A stretch of DNA of 64,000 bases from Agreia pratensis (GTDB lineage Bacteria > Actinomycetota > Actinomycetes > Actinomycetales > Microbacteriaceae), in the NCBI RefSeq assembly GCF_900177685.1, contig NZ_FXAY01000005.1, positions 186,001 to 250,000 of the forward strand, in the 5' to 3' direction. Shown piece after piece: positions 16,294-24,150 of the stretch. Numbering within the stretch: position 1 is the stretch's first letter; each line of letters starts with the position of its first letter. Below the pieces are notes generated by a model, which worked only from the letters and a program-made list of their open reading frames with translations, was not told where the DNA came from and searched no databases. The translations under genes were made by a program, and so were the position numbers.

Positions 16294-17107
16294 TCGTCTC
16301 ATCGCGCGCTGGAAGGGCCTGGCTCTCACCCTGCTCGCCGCGATCGCAACTGTCTGGCTCGGCGTCACGGGCCAGCTCGGGCTCTACATAAACCCGCGCT
16401 ACTACGTATTCACCCTGATCATGGCCGGCATCGCGTTCGTGCTCACGATCGGTGCGCTCCTCGTGATTCCTGGGCCAGGCGAAGACGACGAGCATGATCA
16501 CGATCACGACAGCCATGGCAAGCCGGATGGGCGCGGGTCCGACGCCCCCGACGAGAGCGGGGCCGGTCGCCGCCGCCCGCTGCTCGCGTTCGGCGGATCG
16601 CTCACCGCCCTCGTGATCGTCGCCGCCGCGGCCGTCGCCCTGCTGGTCGTACCTCCGAGTTCGCTCACGTCGGCGGCAGTCGAGCAGCGCAGCCTCAATG
16701 GCTCGTCGAACACCCTCGCCAACGCCGGCCCGCCCCCGGGTTCCTCAGACGACACCTCGGCGTATTCGGTCAAAGACTGGGCCGCGCTCATTCGACAGGG
16801 TGCGAGCGCCGACGACCTGAGTGGCCGCACCGCCACCCTCACCGGATTCGTGACTCCCGACGCCGACGATCCCGACAACGTCTTCTACGTCGCCCGCTTC
16901 GTGGTGACCTGCTGCGCGGTCGACGCGCAGCCCGTGGGGGTTCCGGTCTACTCACCGGGCTGGTCGAGCAACTACGCCACAGACAGCTGGGTCACGGTCA
17001 CGGGCCAGTTCGAGGCGAATCCCAGCGTGCTCAGCGCGGCCACAACCGTCGTTCGCCCCGACAGCCTCACCGCCGTCGACCAGCCCTCCGAGCCCTATGT
17101 CTACTGA
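16283..17107 (+). CDS. TIGR03943 family putative permease subunit
   Basis: A 274-residue membrane protein. Two hydrophobic helices (about 13-30 and 42-62) lead into a charged loop GEDDEHDHDHDSHGK, an obvious divalent-metal-binding stretch. A third helix (about 103-123) is followed by an extracytoplasmic domain with FYVARFVVTCCAVDAQPVG, the family's conserved CC motif, and DSWVTVTGQF. The TTG start at 16283 overlaps the preceding permease. This pair is likely a two-component metal-related transporter. The protein length is typical of the family. Confidence 0.9.
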   Translation: MFFSRLIARWKGLALTLLAAIATVWLGVTGQLGLYINPRYYVFTLIMAGIAFVLTIGALLVIPGPGEDDEHDHDHDSHGKPDGRGSDAPDESGAGRRRPLLAFGGSLTALVIVAAAAVALLVVPPSSLTSAAVEQRSLNGSSNTLANAGPPPGSSDDTSAYSVKDWAALIRQGASADDLSGRTATLTGFVTPDADDPDNVFYVARFVVTCCAVDAQPVGVPVYSPGWSSNYATDSWVTVTGQFEANPSVLSAATTVVRPDSLTAVDQPSEPYVY

Positions 17108-18452
17108 TAACGCGGGCCGCAGGTTTCGGCGACTGCTCTACGGCAGCATCACCGTCGTCTCGGTCATGGCGGCCGCGCTGGTCGTCGCGAACTTCTCGCA
17201 CGGGCCACAGCTGCAATCGGCACAGATCAACGTGAACACCGCGGTCGAACGCTCGGGCCAACGCCTGCTGCTGCAGGCGAACGAGCCGCTCGACCCCTCG
17301 GCCGCGGGCAAGCTCACGGTCAGCCCGGCAGCGGCAGCCACAGCGACGGTCGACGGCGACACCATCGATGTGCAGTTCACCGGAATTCTCAGCTACAACA
17401 CCCGCTACACCGTCTCCGTGCCCGAGGTTCGCAGCGTCGCGGGTGGCGGCGCGTCGACCCTCGACTACACCTTCACCACGGCGAATCCGACCACGTACTT
17501 CCTGTCACCGTCGAAAGCCGGAGAGCAGTTCAGCGACGCCGTTCTGTCTGCACCCATCGGCGGTGGCGCACCGACGCCGGTCTACCAGGCCCCGCGCATC
17601 CGGCAGTTCGTGGCGCTAGGCGACACCCTGGTCGTCGACACAGTGAACGACGACGGAACCGATGCGCTCACCATCGTGTCACTCACGGGCGCTGCGCCCA
17701 TCGTCGTCAATCTCGCGGGCTCCGGCACCATCACCAGCCTCAAGGCCGACCCCACGAGCAAGCTCTTCGGCTACACCTTCACACCGCAGCCGTCTGCGCA
17801 CTTCGAGGCGCAGCCCGATCAGCTCTACGTCTACGACATCACGCGCGGAAACGACTATTCGATTCCCATCACGGGCACTGATTTCGAGGTACTCACGGCA
17901 AAAGACTGGATGCTCATTCCCGGCACCACCTCGCTGGTCGCCCAGACAGAGAGTTCGGACCTGCTGCTGGTCGACACACTCGGCGAGCGCGATGGAACCT
18001 CCGGCCCGGTACCGATCGGCCGCGCAGACTCGCTGGTCGGGTTCGTTCCGACGACGAAGACGCTGATCACGGCGACGGGCGGCGCGCGGACCGCGACAGA
18101 CTTCGCTCAGCCCGAGCACCCGAGCAGCGCGTTTCCCTCGGTAGCCGGCGACCTCGGGGGCACCGACTCCGCGATCGTGGATGCTTCGGGTGCCACTCTC
18201 GAGATACAGGACTCGGGCCATGGCTCCGACACGACGGTGTCAACTCTTGAAGCCGGCGGCAGCAGCGCCCTCTTCTCCCTCGACTCTCTCGAACCCGCCG
18301 GGCAATCCGTCACGAGCGTCTGCGTCGCACCCAACGGCCTCTACGCCGCGATCACCACGAGTGCACAGCAGATCACCTACGTCGACCTCGCCGACGGCAA
18401 GACCCTCAGCACCGTCGACGGCCACGACGCGAACTGGTGCTCGGCCCGATGA
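17097..18452 (+). CDS. Membrane-anchored protein with Ig-like and propeller-like domains
   Basis: A 451-residue protein with one N-terminal anchor helix (about residues 14-31) and no lipobox, so probably exposed outside the membrane. Residues ~38-125 (ANEPLDPSAAGKLTVSP, SYNTRYTVSV, DYTFTTANP) look like a Big_5/SbsA-type Ig-like domain. The remainder has repeated beta-rich units of about 50-60 residues, for example LLLVDTLGERDG and SVCVAPNGLYAAI, consistent with a beta-propeller. The ATG overlaps the TIGR03943 stop by 11 bp, making it the last gene of the zinc-type operon. It may bind a partner or ligand of the transporter pair; the function is unknown. Confidence 0.8.
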   Translation: MSTDNAGRRFRRLLYGSITVVSVMAAALVVANFSHGPQLQSAQINVNTAVERSGQRLLLQANEPLDPSAAGKLTVSPAAAATATVDGDTIDVQFTGILSYNTRYTVSVPEVRSVAGGGASTLDYTFTTANPTTYFLSPSKAGEQFSDAVLSAPIGGGAPTPVYQAPRIRQFVALGDTLVVDTVNDDGTDALTIVSLTGAAPIVVNLAGSGTITSLKADPTSKLFGYTFTPQPSAHFEAQPDQLYVYDITRGNDYSIPITGTDFEVLTAKDWMLIPGTTSLVAQTESSDLLLVDTLGERDGTSGPVPIGRADSLVGFVPTTKTLITATGGARTATDFAQPEHPSSAFPSVAGDLGGTDSAIVDASGATLEIQDSGHGSDTTVSTLEAGGSSALFSLDSLEPAGQSVTSVCVAPNGLYAAITTSAQQITYVDLADGKTLSTVDGHDANWCSAR

Positions 18453-18468
18453 GGCGCCTGGGCGGACC

Positions 18469-18538
18469 GCTCTAATTCAGGAAAAACCGGTCGACGTGGG
18501 CGGTTTCGTGCGCGGTGAAACGACTTTTCCTGCGTTGC
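18469..18538. repeat. Dispersed palindromic repeat, copy 3
   Basis: A 70-bp element from GCTCTAATTCAGGAAAAACC to ACTTTTCCTGCGTTGC, located 16 bp after the stop of the preceding gene. The core is more diverged than in copies 1 and 2, but the ends and spacing are the same. Confidence 0.75.
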
Positions 18539-18572
18539 GGCACAGCTCGCGAAAAAGGCACTCAAAAAAGAC

Positions 18573-18602
18573 TTGATTCGGCCTTTCGGGTGGAGTTATT
18601 AT
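18573..18602 (+). promoter_or_regulatory. Likely promoter of the Hsp20 gene
   Basis: TTGATT at 18573-18578 and TATTAT at 18597-18602 are separated by 18 bp, about 75 bp before the Hsp20 start. An AT-rich stretch precedes it. No clear HspR (HAIR) element is seen. Confidence 0.55.
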
Positions 18603-18677
18603 GCTGCCGTCCGAAGGTGAAAACCCTCGGCAACCAGCACAATTCCACACGCGATATCAGAAAGGGGACTCCTCATC

Positions 18678-19106
18678 ATGGCTATGTTTTTTGATCCTTT
18701 CACCGAGTTCGGCCGCCTTGCGAGCAGCCTAAACAGCGGCCAGACCGGCCAGCGGTTCATGCCCGTCGATCTCTACCGCGAGGGTGATCACTACGTGCTC
18801 AACGCCGACCTCCCCGGAGTGGATCCGGAGAGTGTCGACATCGACGTCGACGGGCAGGTGCTCACGATCCGGGCTCAACGCACCGCCGACATCCGAAACG
18901 GCGTGAAGTGGCTCACCCAGGAGCGACCGCACGGGTCGTACGTGCGGCAGTTCAGCGTCGGCGAGGGTATCGACTCCGAGAGCATCACGGCTCATTACGA
19001 CAACGGCGTTCTCTCGGTGCTGCTGCCGGTGAGCGAGCGCGCGAAGCCTCGAAAGATCGAGGTGCACGGCAGCGCGACCCGCGAGCAGGCCGCACTGCAG
19101 AGTTGA
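18678..19106 (+). CDS. Hsp20/alpha-crystallin family small heat-shock protein
   Basis: A 142-residue small chaperone that holds unfolding proteins in soluble oligomers. The alpha-crystallin domain spans about residues 28-128, with PVDLYREGDHYVLNADLPGV at the start and the conserved YDNGVLSVLLPV near the end. GAAAGGGGAC precedes the ATG at 18678. It is followed 11 bp later by a small acidic-protein gene and then a terminator hairpin, so the two are probably co-transcribed from the TTGATT/TATTAT promoter. Confidence 0.95.
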   Translation: MAMFFDPFTEFGRLASSLNSGQTGQRFMPVDLYREGDHYVLNADLPGVDPESVDIDVDGQVLTIRAQRTADIRNGVKWLTQERPHGSYVRQFSVGEGIDSESITAHYDNGVLSVLLPVSERAKPRKIEVHGSATREQAALQS

Positions 19107-19117
19107 CGAGGTGAGCC

Positions 19118-19387
19118 ATGTTTCTCGTCGCCTCGATTAAGCCTCGCGACGAACCGCGAACGGTATCGGCAGAGGCATCGGATGACGTCCTCGCTGAGGC
19201 TGAGGCAATCGTCGTGAGCGCGCTGTTCGACGACATCGTTCGGCAGCTGTCGGCACAGGTCGACGCCCGCGAGCCGGAGCCGGATGCGTGGTCGGCGCAC
19301 ACGGATGAACCCGACGACGACTCCAGCGTCTGGACTCCATCTCCTCGGGTACACCCGGGCAGGAGTAGGTCTCCGCCTCCGAAGTGA
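19118..19387 (+). CDS. Small acidic hypothetical protein (89 aa)
   Basis: An 89-residue protein with an Asp/Glu-rich centre (DDVLAEAEAIVVSALFDDIV) and a basic, Pro/Ser-rich end. GAGGTGAG stands 6 bp before the ATG at 19118, and the gene lies 11 bp downstream of Hsp20 and just before a terminator. Those positions support a real gene in the heat-shock operon. I recognise no family. The Arg/Pro-rich C-terminus may be poorly conserved. Confidence 0.5.
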   Translation: MFLVASIKPRDEPRTVSAEASDDVLAEAEAIVVSALFDDIVRQLSAQVDAREPEPDAWSAHTDEPDDDSSVWTPSPRVHPGRSRSPPPK

Positions 19388-19396
19388 CAAAACAGC

Positions 19397-19427
19397 GAAG
19401 CGGTGCCAGATCGTCTGGCACCGCTTC
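19397..19427 (+). terminator. Terminator hairpin after the Hsp20 operon
   Basis: A perfect 14-bp stem (GAAGCGGTGCCAGA with its complement) with a TCG loop begins 10 bp after the 19118 gene stop. No U-tract follows, as is usual in high-GC actinobacteria. Confidence 0.75.
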
Positions 19428-19530
19428 ACTCATGTCAGCTATCAGCTCGCGGAGCCCGCCCGGCATTACCAGAAATCGCAGGGCGTGCAATGCCCTCGCC
19501 CAATCGGGCCACCGGCCTAGCCTGGTCGTT

Positions 19531-20430
19531 ATGACTGCACGCGACCAGTACACGTTCGGCAACCCGGTCACCCTCTACGATCGGGTCGAACCCCCCGTTC
19601 AGCACCAGCCCGAACCGGGAGTGCAGGCGAAGATGACGCCCGTGCCCGATCTCGGCGAGAAGACCTACCGCGGCACCGGCAGGCTCACCGGTCGCAAAGC
19701 GCTCATCACCGGAGGCGACTCCGGAATCGGCGGCGCCGTGGCGATCGCGTTCGCCCGAGAGGGCGCCGACGTCGTGATCGTGCACCTGCCAGCCGAACAG
19801 CAGGATGCAGATCGCATCGTGGGCCTGATCGAGGAGGCCGGAGCGAAGGGCCACTCCATCGCGGCCGACATCACCGAGGCTGCCACCTGCCGCGCGATCG
19901 TCGCCGAGGCCGTGAGCGTGCTCGGGGGCCTCGACATCCTCGTGAACAACGCCGGCAAACAGGTGGCCATCGATCGCCTCGAAGACCTGAGTGACGAGCA
20001 GTTCGAGCAAACCTTCAGAACGAACGTCTTCGCGAACTTCTGGCTGACGAAGGCGGCCCTCCCCCATCTGCCCGAGGGGGCGACCATCATCAACACCGCG
20101 TCGCTCGAGGCCTACAAACCCGCGCCCGACCGCCTCGATTACGCGTCGACCAAGGCCGCGGTCAACAACTTCTCGAAAGGTCTGGCCCAGCAGCTGGCCC
20201 CGCGAGGCATCCGGGTCAACGTCGTGGCACCGGGCCCGGTGTGGACCGCTCTGCAGGTGTCGCAGGGCGTCTCCGACGAGCAGATGAAGGCTTTCGATGA
20301 CGAGAGCACCTACCAACGGGCAGGCCAGCCGGCCGAGCTGGCACCCGCCTTCGTGTTCCTCGCCTCGGCCGAATCGAGCTACGTGTCGGGCGAGACGCTC
20401 AATGTCAACGGAGCGATGGTCACCCCGTGA
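19531..20430 (+). CDS. SDR family oxidoreductase (general-stress type)
   Basis: A 299-residue classical short-chain dehydrogenase with a long N-terminal extension typical of the YhdF/YdaD/YghA stress subgroup. The cofactor motif TGGDSGIG is at residues 60-67, NNAG follows, and the catalytic pair lies in LDYASTKAAV. The C-terminus GETLNVNGAMV is the usual SDR end. The ATG at 19531 is chosen; the frame is open upstream but that part is non-coding. Its stop overlaps the next GTG (GTGA), so it is the first gene of an operon with a hydrolase-fusion and a GMC oxidoreductase. Substrate unknown. Confidence 0.92.
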   Translation: MTARDQYTFGNPVTLYDRVEPPVQHQPEPGVQAKMTPVPDLGEKTYRGTGRLTGRKALITGGDSGIGGAVAIAFAREGADVVIVHLPAEQQDADRIVGLIEEAGAKGHSIAADITEAATCRAIVAEAVSVLGGLDILVNNAGKQVAIDRLEDLSDEQFEQTFRTNVFANFWLTKAALPHLPEGATIINTASLEAYKPAPDRLDYASTKAAVNNFSKGLAQQLAPRGIRVNVVAPGPVWTALQVSQGVSDEQMKAFDDESTYQRAGQPAELAPAFVFLASAESSYVSGETLNVNGAMVTP

Positions 20431-21917
20431 CCGCTCCCGACGGCACGATCTTCTTTCTCCCCGGCCTCGGATTCGACGCGGTAGCGTCAGCGCCGCTCGC
20501 CGCCGCTCTCGAGAGCATGGCCGCCGACCGCTTTCGGGTCGTGGGCATCGATCTGCCCGGCCACGGCGGGTCTCCGGATGCGCCGAATGGCTCGGTCTCG
20601 TCCCTCGCCGACCGCGTGGTCTCAGTCATCGAGGCCGAAGCCGACGGCGGCCCCTTTTTTCTCGCAGCCCACAGCATGGGAGGCAAGGTCGCGGCCCTCG
20701 TGGCCGACCGCATCCTGAGCGGCGACGCCAACGTCTTCGGCCTCGCCGGCATGGTGCTTCTCGCGCCGTCACCGCGCACGCCCGAGCCCATGTCCGACGA
20801 CAAACGCGCCGAGATGCTCTCGTGGGTGGCGAACGGCATCATCTCTGAGGATCACGCCACGGAATTCGTGGCGCAGAACGTGTCGACTCCCCTCGCCGAC
20901 GACGACGAGCGCGCGGCCATCGCGCAGGTGCGTCTGATGTCGCCGCTGGGCTGGCGTCGCTGGCTCGAAGAGGGCAGCACCGAAGACGTGTCTCACGACG
21001 TCGGCCCGATCGATCTTCCCGTCGTCGTGCTTGCCGGCGAAGACGACGACGACCTCGGCGCATCCGCGCAGCCCCGCCTGCTCGACGGCGTGTACCCGCA
21101 GGCCCGCTTCGTCTCGCTCGCAGCGACCGGCCATCTGCTGCCGTACGAGCGGCCCGCCGCGGTCGCCGCCGAGATCGTTCGGCTGTGGGATGCGACGGTG
21201 TCGGCGACCCCGCAACTCACGCCCGAGTGGGGTCGCCTCATTGCCTCGGAACGCACGGCCCCCGAGGCCCGCGGGTTCCTCTCGCGCAGGGCGATCGCCG
21301 ACGACCCGAACTACAGTCCGCGAGCGCTGTCGCCTGAGCAGCTCACGATGCTGCGCGCGCTGGCCGACCGGCTTGTGCCACAGCCTGAGTCGCCCCGCAT
21401 CGACCTCGCCGCGCGGGTCGACGACGACCTCGCGATCGGCCGCAGCGACGGCTGGCGCAACACCGGCCAACCCGCCGACGTTGCGGCGTATCGTCTGGGG
21501 CTCGACGACCTGGCGGCGCTGTGGCCCGCCGACGACCGAGCTGAACAGGACGCTCTCATCGACGGCATCATCTCGGGCGAACTGAACGAGTTCGATGCCG
21601 TCGGCGGCTCCGACTGGAGCGGCACGAAGCTCCAGCACTGGCTCGATGACGTGCGCACTGACCTGACCCGCGTCTGGCTGTCGCATCCGGCATCGATGGC
21701 CCGCGTCGGCTACGACGGATTCGCGACCAGCGGGCCGGCGACCGGCCCCGCCGGGTATGTCAGCGTCGCTGCCGACGAGCGCGACCCGTGGGAGCCGGCC
21801 GAGCTCGGGAGCGTCGCATCCGATGATGACGATGACGATCGAGATGACGACCCGCACCACGACCACCCCGCCCTGAACAACGCCCGAACCGTCGAGGAGA
21901 ATGCCGCGTGGATCTGA
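20427..21917 (+). CDS. Alpha/beta hydrolase fused to a gluconate 2-dehydrogenase subunit 3-like domain
   Basis: A 496-residue two-part protein. Residues 1-255 form an alpha/beta hydrolase: LPGLGFDAV near the start, nucleophile elbow AAHSMGG (Ser83) and ATGHLLPYERP with the catalytic His236. Residues ~280-450 contain RALSPEQLTMLRALADRLVP and further helices typical of the small subunit (subunit 3 family) of membrane-bound GMC dehydrogenases. The C-terminus has an Asp/His-rich tail (DDDDDDRDDDPHHDHP). GTG at 20427 overlaps the SDR stop. The next gene encodes the matching GMC flavoprotein, so the small-subunit half probably binds it, adding a lactone/ester hydrolase to a dehydrogenase complex; that role is inferred. 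Confidence 0.85.
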   Translation: MTAPDGTIFFLPGLGFDAVASAPLAAALESMAADRFRVVGIDLPGHGGSPDAPNGSVSSLADRVVSVIEAEADGGPFFLAAHSMGGKVAALVADRILSGDANVFGLAGMVLLAPSPRTPEPMSDDKRAEMLSWVANGIISEDHATEFVAQNVSTPLADDDERAAIAQVRLMSPLGWRRWLEEGSTEDVSHDVGPIDLPVVVLAGEDDDDLGASAQPRLLDGVYPQARFVSLAATGHLLPYERPAAVAAEIVRLWDATVSATPQLTPEWGRLIASERTAPEARGFLSRRAIADDPNYSPRALSPEQLTMLRALADRLVPQPESPRIDLAARVDDDLAIGRSDGWRNTGQPADVAAYRLGLDDLAALWPADDRAEQDALIDGIISGELNEFDAVGGSDWSGTKLQHWLDDVRTDLTRVWLSHPASMARVGYDGFATSGPATGPAGYVSVAADERDPWEPAELGSVASDDDDDDRDDDPHHDHPALNNARTVEENAAWI

Positions 21918-23449
21918 GCCGCATGCGCACGTACGACACCGAAGAGATCGTCGACGTGGTCGTGGTCGGCACCGGCGCGGGCGGAGGCCCGCTGCTCGCC
22001 CGCCTCGCCGGGCGCGGTCTGAAGGTCGTGGCCCTCGAGGCCGGGCCCAACACCGATCCCGACGGCTTCACGAATGACGAGGTCGAGGCTCCGCGCATCA
22101 ACTGGATGTCGGAGCGACTCTCGGGTGGCGACGACCCCACCGCCTTCGGCTCGAACAACAGCGGCTTCGGTGTGGGTGGCGGCACGCTGCACTGGGGCGC
22201 CTTCACCCCACGCCCCGATGCACGCGATCTGCGTCTGCGCACCGAGACGGGAGTGGGCGAGGATTGGCCGATCGACCATGCCGAGCTCACCCGCTACGTC
22301 GCCGAGGTCGAGCGCACCATCGGCGTCTCCGGCCCCACTCCCTACCCCTGGGATCCGGAGCGTGAGTACCTCGAGCCGCCCGTCGATCGCAACGCCTCGG
22401 CCGACATGATGGCCGCCGGATGCGCGCGGCTCGGCATCCGGGCCACGGATGCGCCGGCGGCCATCCTGAGTCGCGATCGCGACCAGCCGCACTTCGGAAA
22501 CCGCAGGTCGAGCCAGAACCTGGGCAGCATCCACCAGGGCGAACGCTATGGAACCAAGGCCACGACGGCGAACACGTACCTGCCCGCGGCAGTCGCCGAC
22601 GGAGCGGAGATTCGTGCCGACTCGATGGTGCACGGCATCGAGCTCGACCCACAGGGCCACGTGTCAGCCGTGGTGTATCGACGCGACGGGCACGACTATC
22701 GCCAGCGCTGCGCGAACCTCGTGCTGGCGGGCGGTGGCATCGAGACACCGCGCCTTCTGCTGAACACGGGCCTCGCGAACTCGAGTGGCCAGGTGGGTCG
22801 TAACTTTCTCGCTCACGGCGGCGTGCAGGTGTGGGGCCGCTTCGACGAGCAGATCCGCGGCTACCGCGGCTACCCCTCGTCGCTGATCAGCGAAGACTTC
22901 GTGCGCCCCGACGGCGTCGACTTCGCCGGAGGATACCTCCTCCAGAGCCTCGGCGTGATGCCGCTGAACTACGCCACCACACTCGTGCGCGGCGCGGGCT
23001 TGTGGGGCGACGAGCTGATGACAGCCCTGGATGCGTGGCGATACTCCGCCGGTATCGGCATCAACGGCGAGTGCCTGCCGGCGGAGAGCAACCGGCTCGA
23101 TCTCTCAGACGAGCTGGACGAGTGGGGCGTGCCGCGCGCGGTGGTCTCGTTCACGGCGGGGTCGAACGAGAAGGCAATCGAAGAGCACGCGACCGCCACG
23201 ATGACGCGCATCCTCGAGGCGGCCGGAGCGCTCGAGACCCGTGTGCTGGCGCGCACCGCGCACACGCTCGGAACATGCCGCATGAGCGCCGACCCGTCTT
23301 CGGGTGTGGTCGATGCCGACGGGCGCAGCCACGACATCCCGAACATGTGGATCTCGGACAACTCGACATTCCCGAGCTCGCTGAGCGCGAATCCGTGCCT
23401 CGTTCAGCAGGCGCTCTCGCTGCGCACAGCAGACCTCATGCTGCGCTGA
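21908..23449 (+). CDS. GMC family flavin oxidoreductase (dehydrogenase large subunit)
   Basis: A 513-residue FAD-dependent dehydrogenase. The dinucleotide-binding motif VVVGTGAGGGPLLARLA starts near residue 18. A GVGGGTLHWGAFTPRP segment follows, and the C-terminal active-site region runs from AHTLGTCRMSADPSSGVVD to FPSSLSANPC, as in sorbitol and gluconate dehydrogenases. A strong GAGGAG precedes the GTG start at 21908, which overlaps the fusion gene by 10 bp. No cytochrome subunit is adjacent, so electrons may go to another acceptor. Substrate probably a sugar, polyol or alcohol. Confidence 0.94.
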   Translation: MDLSRMRTYDTEEIVDVVVVGTGAGGGPLLARLAGRGLKVVALEAGPNTDPDGFTNDEVEAPRINWMSERLSGGDDPTAFGSNNSGFGVGGGTLHWGAFTPRPDARDLRLRTETGVGEDWPIDHAELTRYVAEVERTIGVSGPTPYPWDPEREYLEPPVDRNASADMMAAGCARLGIRATDAPAAILSRDRDQPHFGNRRSSQNLGSIHQGERYGTKATTANTYLPAAVADGAEIRADSMVHGIELDPQGHVSAVVYRRDGHDYRQRCANLVLAGGGIETPRLLLNTGLANSSGQVGRNFLAHGGVQVWGRFDEQIRGYRGYPSSLISEDFVRPDGVDFAGGYLLQSLGVMPLNYATTLVRGAGLWGDELMTALDAWRYSAGIGINGECLPAESNRLDLSDELDEWGVPRAVVSFTAGSNEKAIEEHATATMTRILEAAGALETRVLARTAHTLGTCRMSADPSSGVVDADGRSHDIPNMWISDNSTFPSSLSANPCLVQQALSLRTADLMLR

Positions 23450-23514
23450 GAGAATACTGCGCACAGTAAACTTTTGCATTGACGCAAAGTTGCAGAGAGT
23501 GCAACAATGTTCAC

Positions 23515-24150
23515 ATGCATGATTCATCCCTGGGCCTTCGCGAGCGCAAGCGTGCGCAGACCGCCGAGGCCATTCACGTGTCCGCCGCAGAACTCGCACT
23601 CGAGCGAGGGCTCGATGCCACGACGATCGACGCGATCAGTGACCGGGCAGACGTCTCGCCCCGCACCTTCTTCAACTACTTCCAGTCGAAAGAAGACGCC
23701 ATGCTCGGCATCGACGAATCGGCCGTGGCGGCCGAACTCGACCGTGAACGCGAGCATGATCCCGACGTACTCGTCGCCGTCTTCGACCTGATCTATGCGG
23801 TCTTCGAGGCGAGCGGCGGCAACCGTACGCGCGCAGACCTGAAGCGCAAGGTCATGCACGAGCATCCGCAACTCATGACTCGCCAGATGGTTCGCGTGGC
23901 CGAGCTCGACGATCGCCTCAGCGGCATCATCGCGGGCTGGCTCGTCGACGATGCGAGATTTGCGGAGGGCAGCGACGAGCAGCGACGCGACGCGGCACAG
24001 ATCATCCTCGGCGTCTGCCTTGCCACCGTTCGCGGGGCGATGAAGAAGTGGGCCAGCGCACCGAGAGGTTCGAATACTTCCGCTGAGACCAGAAAGAACT
24101 TTGACGACGCCGTCTCGGCGTTCAGAACCGTAATGGAGAAAATCGTATGA
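23515..24150 (+). CDS. TetR family transcriptional regulator
   Basis: A 211-residue repressor with an N-terminal TetR helix-turn-helix (about residues 10-58: TTIDAISDRADVSPRTFFNYF). The C-terminal ligand domain is variable. The ATG at 23515 gives the normal length; a TTG at 23479 would add an unlikely extension. Upstream lie two inverted pairs, ACTTTTGC/GCAAAGT and TTGCA/TGCAA, likely autoregulatory operators at 23469-23505. The stop overlaps the start of the MFS exporter (ATGA), so this regulator and the exporter form one drug-response operon. Confidence 0.93.
   Translation: MHDSSLGLRERKRAQTAEAIHVSAAELALERGLDATTIDAISDRADVSPRTFFNYFQSKEDAMLGIDESAVAAELDREREHDPDVLVAVFDLIYAVFEASGGNRTRADLKRKVMHEHPQLMTRQMVRVAELDDRLSGIIAGWLVDDARFAEGSDEQRRDAAQIILGVCLATVRGAMKKWASAPRGSNTSAETRKNFDDAVSAFRTVMEKIV

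Noticed and set aside
15196-16368. A 390-residue minus-strand frame opposite the COG0701 permease
   Set aside because: His/Asp/Arg-rich low-complexity translation typical of antisense to hydrophobic helices.
18561-18580. A possible HspR (HAIR) site before Hsp20
   Set aside because: ACTCAA and CTTGATT occur, but in the reversed order and with wrong spacing for CTTGAGT-N7-ACTCAAG.
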